A stretch of 64,000 nt of DNA from Thalassotalea euphylliae (GTDB taxonomy: Bacteria; Pseudomonadota; Gammaproteobacteria; Enterobacterales; Alteromonadaceae): assembly GCF_003390395.1 (NCBI RefSeq), contig NZ_QUOV01000001.1, positions 4,278,001-4,342,000 of the forward strand, given 5' to 3'. The notes below the pieces were generated by a model. The model was not told the DNA's origin, ran no database searches, and saw only the letters and a list, made by a program, of their open reading frames with translations. The translations under genes and the position numbers were made by a program. Below, piece after piece: positions 1 through 8,847 of the stretch (positions within the stretch are counted from its first letter, which is position 1; every line of letters starts with the position of its first letter).

Positions 1-369
1 GACTAAGCGCAATTGATCGTCAGAATCTAACACTTGGAAGCTCTGCGGCAAGTTAGCTTCTTGGAAGTGCATGCGCAATAAACGGTGTGCTAAACCATGG
101 AAAGTACCTAGCCACATACCAAACACATTGCCGCCAGTGGTTTGCTCAACACGGGCGCGCATTTCTGAGGCGGCTTTGTTGGTAAAGGTTACCGCCAAAA
201 TACTATGCGGCGACGCTTGCTCAATACGCATTAACCAAGCGATACGTTGTACTAATACACGTGTTTTACCACTGCCAGCACCTGCCAGCACAAGCATATT
301 TTGTAGAGGTGCAGCGACGGCTTCGCGCTGCTTGTCATTTAAGCCGTCTAATAGATCAGAAACATCCAT
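1..369 (-). CDS. uvrD: DNA helicase II UvrD, N-terminal part (runs off the left edge)
   Basis: This is the first 123 codons of the superfamily 1 helicase that unwinds DNA 3'-5' in nucleotide excision and mismatch repair. The start ATG is at 369-367 and the protein begins MDVSDLLDGLNDKQREAVAA. The Walker A motif AGAGSGKT lies at about residues 29-36, followed by the motif Ia region (AVTFTNKAA) and the GTFHGLAHRLLR segment, all nearly as in E. coli UvrD. There is no stop codon before the window edge, so the rest lies outside. It is the last gene seen of the lptM-lysA-dapF-DUF484-yigB-uvrD cluster, 16 bp after yigB, and is probably cotranscribed. Confidence 0.96.
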   Translation of the reverse strand, partial: MDVSDLLDGLNDKQREAVAAPLQNMLVLAGAGSGKTRVLVQRIAWLMRIEQASPHSILAVTFTNKAASEMRARVEQTTGGNVFGMWLGTFHGLAHRLLRMHFQEANLPQSFQVLDSDDQLRLV

Positions 370-385
370 TATTTTGAAACTCAGA

Positions 386-1120
386 TTAGGAACTCAAGTG
401 GGGGGCTAAGCCTGCTAATTCAGTCACATCGCTTAGCTCAATATGGGGTAAAACTTTCAACGGTTTACCAACATCATAGCAAGACAACCAAGCGGCTTGG
501 CAACCTGCACGCAGCGCACCAAGAATATCAGCACGACCACAATCGCCGACATGAAGTATATGCTCGCAAGCAATCGCTAAATCTTGTGCCGCTTGTTCAA
601 ATAAGTCGCCAGCAGGCTTCATTTTTAGGCCATTGCCAGCGTGGTAAATATGATCAAACTGGTCTTTTAGCCCAATCGCTTGGGTATCTACATTACCGTT
701 GCTGATGGCCACAACTGGCACATGCTCTCTAAGCTGCTGTAACAACTCAATGCTGCTGGCTGGCACAGAAAAATCGCTACGGGTTGCTAAAAAATGTGCC
801 ATAGCTTGTTCAGCGAGTGATTTGGCGTTTGCCTTTTCCGCCCCCAAACTTGCAATACCAAGTTGGTAGGTGGCTAAACGCAATGCCGTAACATCGTGCC
901 TTATTTCAGGGTTTTGCTCAATTGCGGCGGTGCGATGTGGCTGCCAAAAATGGCGATCAAAAGTAACTGTTTTGCCAGCTAATAGCGGCGACAATAGTTG
1001 TTGAAAATAGCCGGGCATCGCACGCTCGGTGGCAACCATCACAGGGCGATTGCTGTAGAGCGTGTCGTCTAAATCAAAGCTGATAGCCTTGATAGGCTTT
1101 AACGTACGGTAAAATTTCAA
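386..1120 (-). CDS. yigB: HAD-family phosphatase, YigB type
   Basis: A 244-residue haloacid-dehalogenase-fold phosphatase. Motif I is SFDLDDTLY (about residues 14-22), with the nucleophile Asp and the second acid Asp two residues on. Motif II is the AISNGN segment, and motif III/IV is the K..GD region around HVGDCGRADI. In E. coli YigB dephosphorylates FMN and the riboflavin precursor 5-amino-6-ribitylamino-uracil phosphate; assignment here rests on family resemblance and on position between the dapF cluster and uvrD. It lies 81 bp after the DUF484 gene. That interval holds xerC in E. coli, Vibrio and related bacteria, but not here. Confidence 0.88.
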   Translation of the reverse strand: MKFYRTLKPIKAISFDLDDTLYSNRPVMVATERAMPGYFQQLLSPLLAGKTVTFDRHFWQPHRTAAIEQNPEIRHDVTALRLATYQLGIASLGAEKANAKSLAEQAMAHFLATRSDFSVPASSIELLQQLREHVPVVAISNGNVDTQAIGLKDQFDHIYHAGNGLKMKPAGDLFEQAAQDLAIACEHILHVGDCGRADILGALRAGCQAAWLSCYDVGKPLKVLPHIELSDVTELAGLAPHLSS

Positions 1121-1201
1121 GTGCTGACACCTTTGCCAATCATTTAATATTCTGTCAAACCTTACGCTAAGTTATATCGCAAGGCTTAGAAATGGCAGAT
1201 G

Positions 1202-1900
1202 TTATTGTTCAAGATGTTGAAATAACAGTTTAGCCACTAGCTTTTGGAATTGGCTAAGCAACAAGGTATCCATACGCGGATCAAAGTGATCGGCATCTTG
1301 CGAGCTAATCGCTAAAAACCCGATATCTTGACCAGCATGCTCGAGCTTAATGAGCACTACGGAGCCGGCAAACCCGTGACCAAATATTTGTTGTAGTTCG
1401 CTTTGCTGCAATCGGCCAAAATAATAATCTTCGTTTGCTAAGCGCGTTTCGATGACCGACTGGCAGTCGTTTACGATCACACTGTCGTGCGCTGGCGTTG
1501 CATGGTTAGCGATAAAGCTAGGCGTTAACCATAACTTTAATCCTGACAGAGAAAGCAGCTCTAAGGTTGCACGTGTAAGAATATCTAATAATTGCGTAAC
1601 ATTTTTGCTGTCAATTAACTGCAAATACAAATCGCTGTATAAGCGAAACAGTTGCTCATTATTGTTAGCAACGGACATTAACTGAGTAATTTCTTCCTCA
1701 AGCCCTTGAATTTTTTGTCTTAGCTGGGTTTGTTGACGCTCCACTAGTGAGACTGTGCCACGATGTGGGTCTTGCAAACGCAAAGACGTAATCAATGATG
1801 GGTTGCGGCTAAAAAACTCAGGGTTATCTTCAAGGTAACGCACAACGAGATCGTCTGTTAACGGTAAATCGTCGGCGTGTAACGGGTTTTGTTCATTCAT
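1202..1900 (-). CDS. DUF484 family protein (YigA-like)
   Basis: A 232-residue cytoplasmic protein. The N-terminal part ([19 protein letters not shown], about residues 17-35) is the hallmark of DUF484. A short predicted coiled coil follows (about 55-85), then a GAF-like C-terminal half. The ATG overlaps the dapF stop (ATGA), indicating translational coupling. In other gammaproteobacteria this gene sits between dapF and xerC; its biochemical role is unknown. Here it is followed directly by yigB. Confidence 0.85.
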   Translation of the reverse strand: MNEQNPLHADDLPLTDDLVVRYLEDNPEFFSRNPSLITSLRLQDPHRGTVSLVERQQTQLRQKIQGLEEEITQLMSVANNNEQLFRLYSDLYLQLIDSKNVTQLLDILTRATLELLSLSGLKLWLTPSFIANHATPAHDSVIVNDCQSVIETRLANEDYYFGRLQQSELQQIFGHGFAGSVVLIKLEHAGQDIGFLAISSQDADHFDPRMDTLLLSQFQKLVAKLLFQHLEQ

Positions 1901-2727
1901 ATATGTATTTGACCATCAAAAACATGAGCAGCCGGGCCAGACATTTTCACCGGGTGGCCTGGACCCTTCCAAAATATCCGTAGTTTACCGCCAGGCAATT
2001 CAACAGTAACTTGTTTATTCAATTTTTTCTGTGTTTGACCAATCACCACGGCTGCACATGCACCGCTGCCACAAGCTAAGGTTTCACCAGCACCACGCTC
2101 AAAAACGCGCAATTTAATAAAGTCAGGTGAAACTACCTGCATAAAGCCAACATTGACTTCTTTTGGAAAACGCTCGTGGGTGGATAGCTCACGCCCTAAG
2201 GTTTCTACTGGCGCAGTGTTAATATCGTCAACGGTCAACACGCAGTGTGGATTGCCCATAGAGACGGCGCCACACAGCACAGTTTCATGTTCGGTGCGCA
2301 TAATGTAGGTGCCTTCAACCTTTTGCGCTTTAAAGGGGATTTGCGCAGGTTCAAATTGAGGTGTTGGCATATTCACTGATACATTGCCATCACGCTCAAC
2401 GTAAAGCGTCATTTTGCCAGAAGAAGTTGAAACGCGAATCTTATTGCGGTTAGTAAGCCCTTTGCTGCGCACGAAGCGAGCAAAACAGCGAGCACCATTG
2501 CCACATTGGCCAACTTCACTGCCATCAGCGTTGAAAATACGGTAGTGAAAATCTAAATCAGGGTCATAAGGGGGTTCAACAACCAAGAGTTGGTCAAAGC
2601 CAACGCCAAAATTGCGGTTTGCCAGTTTTTTTATTTGATCATTCGGCAAGTATACGTTCTGGGTAACATTATCAATGACCATAAAGTCATTGCCCAAGCC
2701 GTGCATTTTTGAAAAATTAACCAGCAT
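1897..2727 (-). CDS. dapF: diaminopimelate epimerase
   Basis: A 276-residue cofactor-independent epimerase that interconverts LL- and meso-diaminopimelate for lysine and peptidoglycan synthesis. The two catalytic cysteines are visible: Cys75 in GQCGNGARC and Cys219 in LACGSGACA. The N-terminal [11 protein letters not shown] signature is intact and the length is normal for the family. It follows lysA by 58 bp and overlaps the DUF484 gene by 4 bp, so it belongs to the lptM-lysA-dapF operon. Confidence 0.97.
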   Translation of the reverse strand: MLVNFSKMHGLGNDFMVIDNVTQNVYLPNDQIKKLANRNFGVGFDQLLVVEPPYDPDLDFHYRIFNADGSEVGQCGNGARCFARFVRSKGLTNRNKIRVSTSSGKMTLYVERDGNVSVNMPTPQFEPAQIPFKAQKVEGTYIMRTEHETVLCGAVSMGNPHCVLTVDDINTAPVETLGRELSTHERFPKEVNVGFMQVVSPDFIKLRVFERGAGETLACGSGACAAVVIGQTQKKLNKQVTVELPGGKLRIFWKGPGHPVKMSGPAAHVFDGQIHI

Positions 2728-2785
2728 ATTTAGTGTCTTTCTTTACTTCTTATTAGCTGTTGTTAGTCGTTGATGATGCTAACGA

Positions 2786-4033
2786 CTAAGGTAAAAGGTG
2801 CTCACCCTGCCACAGTTGCTCAATTGTTTCGCGCTCTCGCACTAGGGTACTGGTGTCGCCATCCACCATGACTTCAGCGACACGTGGACGACTGTTGTAA
2901 TTAGAGCTCATGGTAAAGCCATACGCACCAGCCGAGCGTACCGCCAATAAATCACCAGCTTTAATCGCTAATTCGCGGTCTTTACCGAGAAAATCACCTG
3001 TTTCACAAATTGGCCCAACAATATCGTAATTGATGCTCAGCTCATCTTGGCGCTGCTCAACAGGAATAATGTTCTGCCACGCCTGATAAAGTGATGGTCG
3101 CAGCAAGTCGTTCATCGCGGCGTCAACAATCGCAAAGTGCTTGTCTTGATTTGTTTTTAAGAACTCAACTTCGGTCACCAAAATACCAGCGTTGGCCATT
3201 ATGGCGCGGCCCGGCTCGTAAATCAGGGTAATATTGCGACCGGCAATTTTCTCTGCAATCGCTTTCGCGTAGTCATTAGGGTGCGGTGGTTGTTCGTCGT
3301 TATAACACACGCCTAGGCCGCCCCCAACATCGATATGAGAAAGCTTAATACCTTGCTCGGCAAGGGTATCAACCAACACTAATACACGGTCGAGTGCGTC
3401 CAAAAACGGCTGTACTTCAGTGAGCTGTGAGCCGATATGACAATCAACCCCTTTAATGTCGATATTGGCAAGCGTCTCCGCGTGTTGATAGAGCGCTGGA
3501 GCTTCTTCAATGCTAATGCCAAACTTATTCTCTTTTAAGCCCGTTGAAATATAAGGGTGTGTGCCGGCATCAACATCTGGATTAACGCGAAATGACACAG
3601 GCGCCTTTTTGCCCGCTTTACCCGCAACGTGATTGATGCGCTCTAGTTCAGCAGCAGATTCAATATTAAAACAGTAAATACCGTGGGATAGGGCATAAGC
3701 GATTTCGTCAGAGGTTTTACCTACTCCAGAGAAAACTACTTTAGCAGGGTCACCACCAGCAGCTATCACGCGGGCTAATTCGCCCTTGGAAACGATGTCA
3801 AAACCTGAGCCTAAACGCGCCATCACGTTCAACACGGCTAAGTTGCTATTCGCCTTCACCGCATAACATACCAGGTGAGGGAGCTCACCTGCCGCTTTAT
3901 CAAAGGCATGCCAGTGACGTTCAATTGTCGCACGCGAGTAGACATAAAGCGGCGTTTGATATTGTTTTGCCAGCTCAGTTACAGCGCACGCTTCGGCATA
4001 CAAGGAGTCACCTTGATAGTTAAAATAATCCAT
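2786..4033 (-). CDS. lysA: diaminopimelate decarboxylase
   Basis: A 415-residue PLP-dependent enzyme (alanine-racemase fold) converting meso-diaminopimelate to lysine. The Schiff-base lysine is K60 in CYAVKANSN. Further landmarks are the glycine-rich phosphate loop VGGGLGV, the EPGRAI motif, and the C-terminal GPICETGD segment that carries the active-site Cys. Its ATG shares one base with the stop of lptM (TAATG), so the two are translationally coupled. The lysA-dapF pairing is common in marine gammaproteobacteria and links consecutive use of the same metabolite. Confidence 0.97.
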   Translation of the reverse strand: MDYFNYQGDSLYAEACAVTELAKQYQTPLYVYSRATIERHWHAFDKAAGELPHLVCYAVKANSNLAVLNVMARLGSGFDIVSKGELARVIAAGGDPAKVVFSGVGKTSDEIAYALSHGIYCFNIESAAELERINHVAGKAGKKAPVSFRVNPDVDAGTHPYISTGLKENKFGISIEEAPALYQHAETLANIDIKGVDCHIGSQLTEVQPFLDALDRVLVLVDTLAEQGIKLSHIDVGGGLGVCYNDEQPPHPNDYAKAIAEKIAGRNITLIYEPGRAIMANAGILVTEVEFLKTNQDKHFAIVDAAMNDLLRPSLYQAWQNIIPVEQRQDELSINYDIVGPICETGDFLGKDRELAIKAGDLLAVRSAGAYGFTMSSNYNSRPRVAEVMVDGDTSTLVRERETIEQLWQGEHLLP

Positions 4034-4173
4034 TAGTTTTCTCCTGCATCCGATACTGGCTGTTCTTGCTCAGGCTGCTCTGGTGTTTGATAAAGTGGCG
4101 CTTTTAAGCCACAACCAGCAAGCAGACAAAGAACAAAAAAGCAGGCACAAATTCGGTTAAGTTTTGTTTTCAT
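4033..4173 (-). CDS. lptM: LPS-assembly-associated lipoprotein LptM (YifL family)
   Basis: A 46-codon gene. It begins MKTKLNRICACFFVLCLLAG and has a lipobox LLAGC with the acylated Cys at position 21. The mature part starts CGLKAPLY, matching the conserved CGLKGPLY start of LptM. In E. coli LptM is an outer-membrane-associated lipoprotein that helps maturation of the LptD translocon. Its position upstream of lysA/dapF and divergent from cyaY is the same as yifL in E. coli. The stop codon overlaps the lysA start by one base. Confidence 0.85.
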   Translation of the reverse strand: MKTKLNRICACFFVLCLLAGCGLKAPLYQTPEQPEQEQPVSDAGEN

Positions 4174-4222
4174 TTTTTAATAAGTTAGCAGGCAAAAATT
4201 AAGGTAATACGCTGGTATTACG

Positions 4223-4264
4223 GCATGTGACTGGTATTATACGCACATGCACATCTACAAATAC
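4223..4264 (-). promoter_or_regulatory. candidate lptM-lysA-dapF promoter with dyads
   Basis: In the lptM/cyaY divergent gap, a perfect -10 hexamer TATAAT reads on the minus strand at 4241-4236. A poor -35 (TTGTAT at 4266-4261, 19-bp spacer) precedes it. The -10 lies inside an interrupted palindrome GCATGTG (4223-4229)/CACATGC (4244-4250). Just downstream is a second dyad GTAATAC (4204-4210)/GTATTAC (4215-4221). The dyads could be operator sites; no regulator is identified. Confidence 0.4.
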
Positions 4265-4291
4265 AAGTGTTATCACTCTTGGATCTGATAA

Positions 4292-4612
4292 ATGAACGAT
4301 AGCCAATACAATTTCATTGCTGACGAGTTATTACTCGCGGTAGAAGAAGCCATTGAAGACTGTGGTACAGACATCGACTACGAAGGTGTTGGTGGCATGC
4401 TAACCTTGGCATTTAAGAACGGCAGTAAAATTATTATCAATAAGCAAGCGCCACTGCACGAAATTTGGGTTGCCACTAAGTTTAATGGTCACCACTTTGT
4501 GTTAGAAAACCACCAATGGCGTGACAAACGTGCTGGCGATGAATTTTGGCAGTTTTTGTCTGCCGCCGTTGCCAAACAAGCAGAAGCTGACATTACGTTA
4601 GCACAGCCATAA
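4292..4612 (+). CDS. cyaY: frataxin-like iron donor CyaY
   Basis: A 106-residue frataxin-fold protein. The acidic first helix (DELLLAVEEAIEDCG, about residues 11-25) is the iron-binding surface, followed by the beta-sheet segment GGMLTLAF and the conserved HEIWVA and WRD elements. CyaY modulates IscS-dependent iron-sulfur cluster assembly. The gene is divergent from lptM, as in E. coli, and 36 bp upstream of hemC; it may be read together with the haem genes. Confidence 0.95.
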   Translation: MNDSQYNFIADELLLAVEEAIEDCGTDIDYEGVGGMLTLAFKNGSKIIINKQAPLHEIWVATKFNGHHFVLENHQWRDKRAGDEFWQFLSAAVAKQAEADITLAQP

Positions 4613-4648
4613 GCGCTAATTCCTAGCACTCAGCCGTAAGAGACCATC

Positions 4649-5572
4649 ATGACCACAGTAAGAATCGCGACTCGCAAAAGCGCTTTAGCCCTATGGCAAG
4701 CGGAATACGTAAAAGCTCAATTAGAGCACTTTCATCAAGATATCACCGTTGAACTTGTCCCAATGACAACCAAAGGCGATATCATTCTTGATACGCCGCT
4801 GGCTAAAGTCGGCGGTAAAGGCTTGTTCGTTAAAGAGCTAGAAGTTGCCATGCTAGAAGGGCGCGCAGATATTGCCGTGCATTCGATGAAAGATGTACCT
4901 GTCGATTTTCCAGAAGGTTTAGGGCTGGAAGTTATTTGCCCGCGTGAAGACCCGCGCGACGCTTTTGTTTCAAACACTTACGCCAGCATTGACCAGTTAC
5001 CAGAGGGTGCCATTGTTGGCACCTCAAGCTTACGTCGCCAGTGTCAGCTAAAATCGCAGCGTCCCGATTTAGATATTCGCGATTTACGCGGCAACGTGAA
5101 TACGCGCTTGAAAAAGCTTGATGACGGCGAGTACGACGCTATTATCCTTGCCTCGGCGGGCCTTATTCGTTTGGAAATGCCAGAGCGCATTAAAGCCTAT
5201 ATTGAACCAGAGCAAATGTTACCAGCAAATGGTCAAGGGGCGGTAGGTATTGAGTGCCGTACCGATGATGAAACCATCAAGCAATTGTTAGCACCGCTAG
5301 AATGCCAAGAAACTCGTGTTCGAGTGCTGGCCGAGCGCGCCATGAACCGTGCGCTTGAAGGCGGTTGCCAAGTACCAATCGGCAGCTACGCTATTATTGA
5401 AGACGACGAACTGTACTTGCGTGGTTTAGTGGGTTCAGTTGACGGTAGCGAAATTATCGAAAGCGAAATTACTGGTAGCGTTGAGCATGCTGAGCAAATC
5501 GGTCAAAAACTTGCCGATACGCTACTAGGCTTAGGTGCTAAGCGCATTCTTCAGCAAGTTTATGGCGACTAA
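4649..5572 (+). CDS. hemC: porphobilinogen deaminase (hydroxymethylbilane synthase)
   Basis: A 307-residue enzyme that polymerises four porphobilinogens into hydroxymethylbilane. It contains the N-terminal [14 protein letters not shown] motif, AVHSMKDVP (Asp/Lys of the active site), [10 protein letters not shown], and Cys240 in EGGCQVPIG, which carries the dipyrromethane cofactor. It is the first gene of a tightly packed hemC-hemD-hemX-hemY-cyclase operon; hemD begins inside its last codons. Confidence 0.98.
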   Translation: MTTVRIATRKSALALWQAEYVKAQLEHFHQDITVELVPMTTKGDIILDTPLAKVGGKGLFVKELEVAMLEGRADIAVHSMKDVPVDFPEGLGLEVICPREDPRDAFVSNTYASIDQLPEGAIVGTSSLRRQCQLKSQRPDLDIRDLRGNVNTRLKKLDDGEYDAIILASAGLIRLEMPERIKAYIEPEQMLPANGQGAVGIECRTDDETIKQLLAPLECQETRVRVLAERAMNRALEGGCQVPIGSYAIIEDDELYLRGLVGSVDGSEIIESEITGSVEHAEQIGQKLADTLLGLGAKRILQQVYGD

Positions 5573-6413
5573 CATAGTCAATAAATCGCACCTTCAGGCG
5601 AGTTGTTCAAGCAAGCAAAGCCACTCAAGCAAGCTAAGCAAACCCAAATTGCTGATTACTCGCCCTGAGCCACAGGCTCAACAATTAGCTAGCCAACTTA
5701 ACTTAGCTGGCTATCAAACTCTTTGCCAACCGATGTTTGCATATTCAGCCGCTGCCAATCAAAGTCAACTAAGCCAAGTACTTAATACGCACCAGCCCAG
5801 CATTATTATTTTTGTTAGCAAAGCTGCAGTCGAGTGGGCGAATAAAATACTTCCTCTTAGTGCTTGGCCAACTGCCACCACTGCCATTACTGTCGCCGTT
5901 GGTAGCGCAACCCTTACCGCTTTGCATCAACTGGGTATCAAGCAAGCAATTTGTCCACCCCAGCATGACAGTGAAGGAATGCTGGCGCTGCCTGAATTAA
6001 GCCAAGTAACCAACAAAAACATTCTTATTGTGCGCGGCAATGGCGGTCGGGAGCTACTGGCAAATGAGCTGGTTATACGCGGTGCAAATGTTCGCTATTT
6101 CGAAAGTTACTATCGCCAGTGGCACGAGTTTGATCCGCATCAAGCCCAGCAGTGGCGCAGCCAAGGGGTAACAGGCATTATTGTGACCAGTCAGGCATTA
6201 CTTGAAAGCACTTGGCAATTAACCCAAAATGGGACTCATTCTGAGCATAACAATAATTTCTGGCAAAACACCTGTTTATGGTTTGTTGCCAGCACGCGTA
6301 TTGCACAACTCGCAAGGGAATATGGGCTTAGGCACGTGATTTGTACTCACGGCGCAAGTGATCAAGCCATCATCACCACGCTGAACCAATTGGAATCTAT
6401 AAATGACAACTAA
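5562..6413 (+). CDS. hemD: uroporphyrinogen-III synthase
   Basis: Closes and rearranges hydroxymethylbilane to uroporphyrinogen III. The family core begins with [15 protein letters not shown] and includes [22 protein letters not shown] and [12 protein letters not shown] prefer the ATG at 5562 (283 residues, overlapping hemC by 11 bp); an in-frame GTG at 5535 would give 292. Even from 5562 there is a Ser/Lys-rich extension of about 28 residues before the usual start, so the true start is uncertain. It overlaps hemX by 11 bp. The sequence is weakly conserved, as is normal for HemD, and synteny supports the call. Confidence 0.92.
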   Translation: MATNIVNKSHLQASCSSKQSHSSKLSKPKLLITRPEPQAQQLASQLNLAGYQTLCQPMFAYSAAANQSQLSQVLNTHQPSIIIFVSKAAVEWANKILPLSAWPTATTAITVAVGSATLTALHQLGIKQAICPPQHDSEGMLALPELSQVTNKNILIVRGNGGRELLANELVIRGANVRYFESYYRQWHEFDPHQAQQWRSQGVTGIIVTSQALLESTWQLTQNGTHSEHNNNFWQNTCLWFVASTRIAQLAREYGLRHVICTHGASDQAIITTLNQLESINDN

Positions 6414-7668
6414 CACAACGCCGGAGTCGGCTGATAACAACGCAAAGTCATCTAAGGTTGAGTCATCAGCCAGCGCAACAAAAGTTGCTACGAAAAAAGC
6501 GCCTACATCCACTCAATCAGGCGCTCGTGCCCCGCAAGCAAGTAACGCTATTTCGAAAGTCGGCTTGTTGGCTTTAGTATTGTCGGTTGGCGCATTCGCG
6601 ACTATCGGTGGTGGATACTTGTGGCTACAAGAACAACAAAAGTTGCTACTTAGCGAGCTGAGTCAACATCAGCAACAACAAAATACCAGTGTTGAACAAA
6701 GCTTAAAACAAGCCTTAGCAAGCCAACAACAAAATACACTTGCACAAATTCCACAATTGGCAGAGCAAGCGGTTGCACCAGCAATATCACCAGTGCAGCA
6801 AGAGCTCGCGCAGCTAAAAGCACTGACTTTAAGTTTACAACAAACGAAAAATACGCCGTGGCAGCTAAAAGAAGCAGAATATCTGATCCGCGTAGCTAGC
6901 CGTTCATTATGGTTAGAGCAAGATGCTCAATTGGCGACTCGCTTACTAAACGAAGCGGATGACAAGTTAAAAGCAACTAAGAACCCAGAGTTCTTGCCTG
7001 TGCGCAAACTGATCAGCCAAGATATTGCGGTATTGAACTTACTACCAGAATTAGCAACTGATGACGTTATTCTCACTTTGATGGGGTTAGCCGAGCAAGT
7101 TAATCGCTTACCGATTGCGATGGCGCACTTACCAACGCCAACAGAAGCAGATCCTGATCTAGAGTTGTCTGACGACATTGCCGATTGGCAAGAAAACCTT
7201 GCTAAGACATGGCAGAAAATAGCGAATTACTTCTTTACGGTTAAACGCCGTGCAAGCAACGTTGAAGCATTGCTTAGCCCAGAGCAACAAAACATTTTGC
7301 GCCAAAACTTAATACTTAAGCTACAACTTGCCCAATGGGCCGCTAGCCAGCATAAAAAAGCGCTATACCAAGAATCGCTAGTTAAGGTGAATGCATGGTT
7401 AAGTGAGTATTTTGATACTGATTCACCTGAGGTAACAGGGTTTATCGACACTGTGACAGCAATGAATAATCAAGTCATTAGCTTGAGCTTACCAAGCAAG
7501 CTTGAATCTTATACTGCCATCAGCCGCTTGGTTCAAAGCAGTGAACGAAGCAATGTACAAAGTGACGCACAGGGTGAAGTGCAAAATGATGCTTCACCCG
7601 CAGACAATGATGAAAATGAAAAGCGCAAAGCAGTTAATGAGCAAGACTCAGCTGGAGCTATTTTATGA
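6403..7668 (+). CDS. hemX: HemX family membrane protein
   Basis: A 421-residue inner-membrane protein of the gammaproteobacterial HemX family, which is encoded in the hemCD operon. Despite an old annotation as a methyltransferase it has no such motif. A low-complexity Ser/Thr/Lys/Ala-rich cytoplasmic tail (1-50) is followed by one membrane helix (about 53-75), a Gln-rich coiled coil (about 76-150) and a helical periplasmic domain containing the conserved AEYLIRVASRSLWL block. The tail to about residue 400 is again low-complexity. Role unclear; thought to organise haem synthesis enzymes at the membrane. Confidence 0.9.
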   Translation: MTTNTTPESADNNAKSSKVESSASATKVATKKAPTSTQSGARAPQASNAISKVGLLALVLSVGAFATIGGGYLWLQEQQKLLLSELSQHQQQQNTSVEQSLKQALASQQQNTLAQIPQLAEQAVAPAISPVQQELAQLKALTLSLQQTKNTPWQLKEAEYLIRVASRSLWLEQDAQLATRLLNEADDKLKATKNPEFLPVRKLISQDIAVLNLLPELATDDVILTLMGLAEQVNRLPIAMAHLPTPTEADPDLELSDDIADWQENLAKTWQKIANYFFTVKRRASNVEALLSPEQQNILRQNLILKLQLAQWAASQHKKALYQESLVKVNAWLSEYFDTDSPEVTGFIDTVTAMNNQVISLSLPSKLESYTAISRLVQSSERSNVQSDAQGEVQNDASPADNDENEKRKAVNEQDSAGAIL

Positions 7669-8843
7669 TCAAGCTAATCCTGACGACCTTATTTGTGCTT
7701 GCAGCAATTGCAGTAAGCCCATTACTGATTGGTGAAAAAGGCTACATTTTAATTGCCATGGGCGATCTCACGATAGAGTCGACAGTCGTTACCGCCACCT
7801 TTTTCCTGGTCGTATTATTTATTATCTTGCTGTTTACACTAAAGGTATTAAAAGGTGGCGTTAAGCTAAGTACTGGCACTTGGCACAAATTCGCTTTTGC
7901 CAACAAGCGTCGCAGTGAGCGCGACTATCGCAAAGGTATCGCTGAGTATTTACTGGGCAACCACCAACAAGCAGAAAAACTACTAGCAAGCAGCGCTGAT
8001 AAAAGTCACTCACCACTGACAGCCTACTTAGTTGCCGCCAAAGCTGCCCATCAGCAAAACGACAATGTAAATGCCGAGCGTTACCTGCAATTAGCAGATC
8101 ATCAAGGGCAGAATGTAAAAGAGCATGGCATTGAAAGTATTTTAGTGCAGGTAGACATTTTGATGGCAAACAAACAATGGCAAAAAGCGCGTGAAATGCT
8201 TGATAACTATCACACGCATATTGGCCATGATCACCGGCTACTCGCTCATGAAATCACCCTAAGTATTGCCGAACAACGTTTCGAACATGCGATTGATTTT
8301 ATTGCCAAGGCGAAAAAACAAAAAGCGATCACTAGCGAGCAAATCAGTGGCTGGCAACAAGCTGCTTATTTGGGGCAGTTTGAGCAGCTAGTGCATGATA
8401 AAAGTGCCCAAACACTCGAACAATACTGGCAAGGCCTAGCGCGTAAGCTTAAACAAGATAACGATATTATTGCTGCTTACTGCCAAGTATTAGCCAAGCA
8501 CCAGTTAACCGAACAATTAAACCCGTTGCTATTGCCTGTGATTAAGAAAGGTAAAAACACTGACCTTATCAATCAATTAAAAACCATAGAGCTTGCCGCG
8601 CCAAGCGAGGTGATTAAGGTAACGCAGCAACACTTGCAAAAAGACCAACACAATCATTTTTGGTTAAGTTGTTTAGGCCACTTTGCACTGAGCGACAAAC
8701 AATGGCCATTGGCAGAGCGGGCATTTCACAGTATCGCTTCAAGCGCCGAGCCACTGACTCCCCTTGATGCTAAAGGGTATGCACGCGCTTTAAGTGAGCA
8801 GGGTAAATATCAGCAGGCCGCGGAGCTATTGATAAGCTTGTAA
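7665..8843 (+). CDS. hemY: HemY family protein, TPR-containing
   Basis: A 392-residue inner-membrane protein with two N-terminal membrane helices (about 3-20 and 38-62) followed by tetratricopeptide-like repeats (for example EYLLGNHQQAEKLLASSA and the C-terminal SEQGKYQQAAELL). This matches the proteobacterial HemY_N/TPR family, not the Bacillus protoporphyrinogen oxidase of the same name. The start overlaps the hemX stop by 4 bp (ATGA). The exact function is not settled; it is invariably linked to hemX in this clade. Confidence 0.92.
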   Translation: MIKLILTTLFVLAAIAVSPLLIGEKGYILIAMGDLTIESTVVTATFFLVVLFIILLFTLKVLKGGVKLSTGTWHKFAFANKRRSERDYRKGIAEYLLGNHQQAEKLLASSADKSHSPLTAYLVAAKAAHQQNDNVNAERYLQLADHQGQNVKEHGIESILVQVDILMANKQWQKAREMLDNYHTHIGHDHRLLAHEITLSIAEQRFEHAIDFIAKAKKQKAITSEQISGWQQAAYLGQFEQLVHDKSAQTLEQYWQGLARKLKQDNDIIAAYCQVLAKHQLTEQLNPLLLPVIKKGKNTDLINQLKTIELAAPSEVIKVTQQHLQKDQHNHFWLSCLGHFALSDKQWPLAERAFHSIASSAEPLTPLDAKGYARALSEQGKYQQAAELLISL

Positions 8844-8847
8844 TCAT

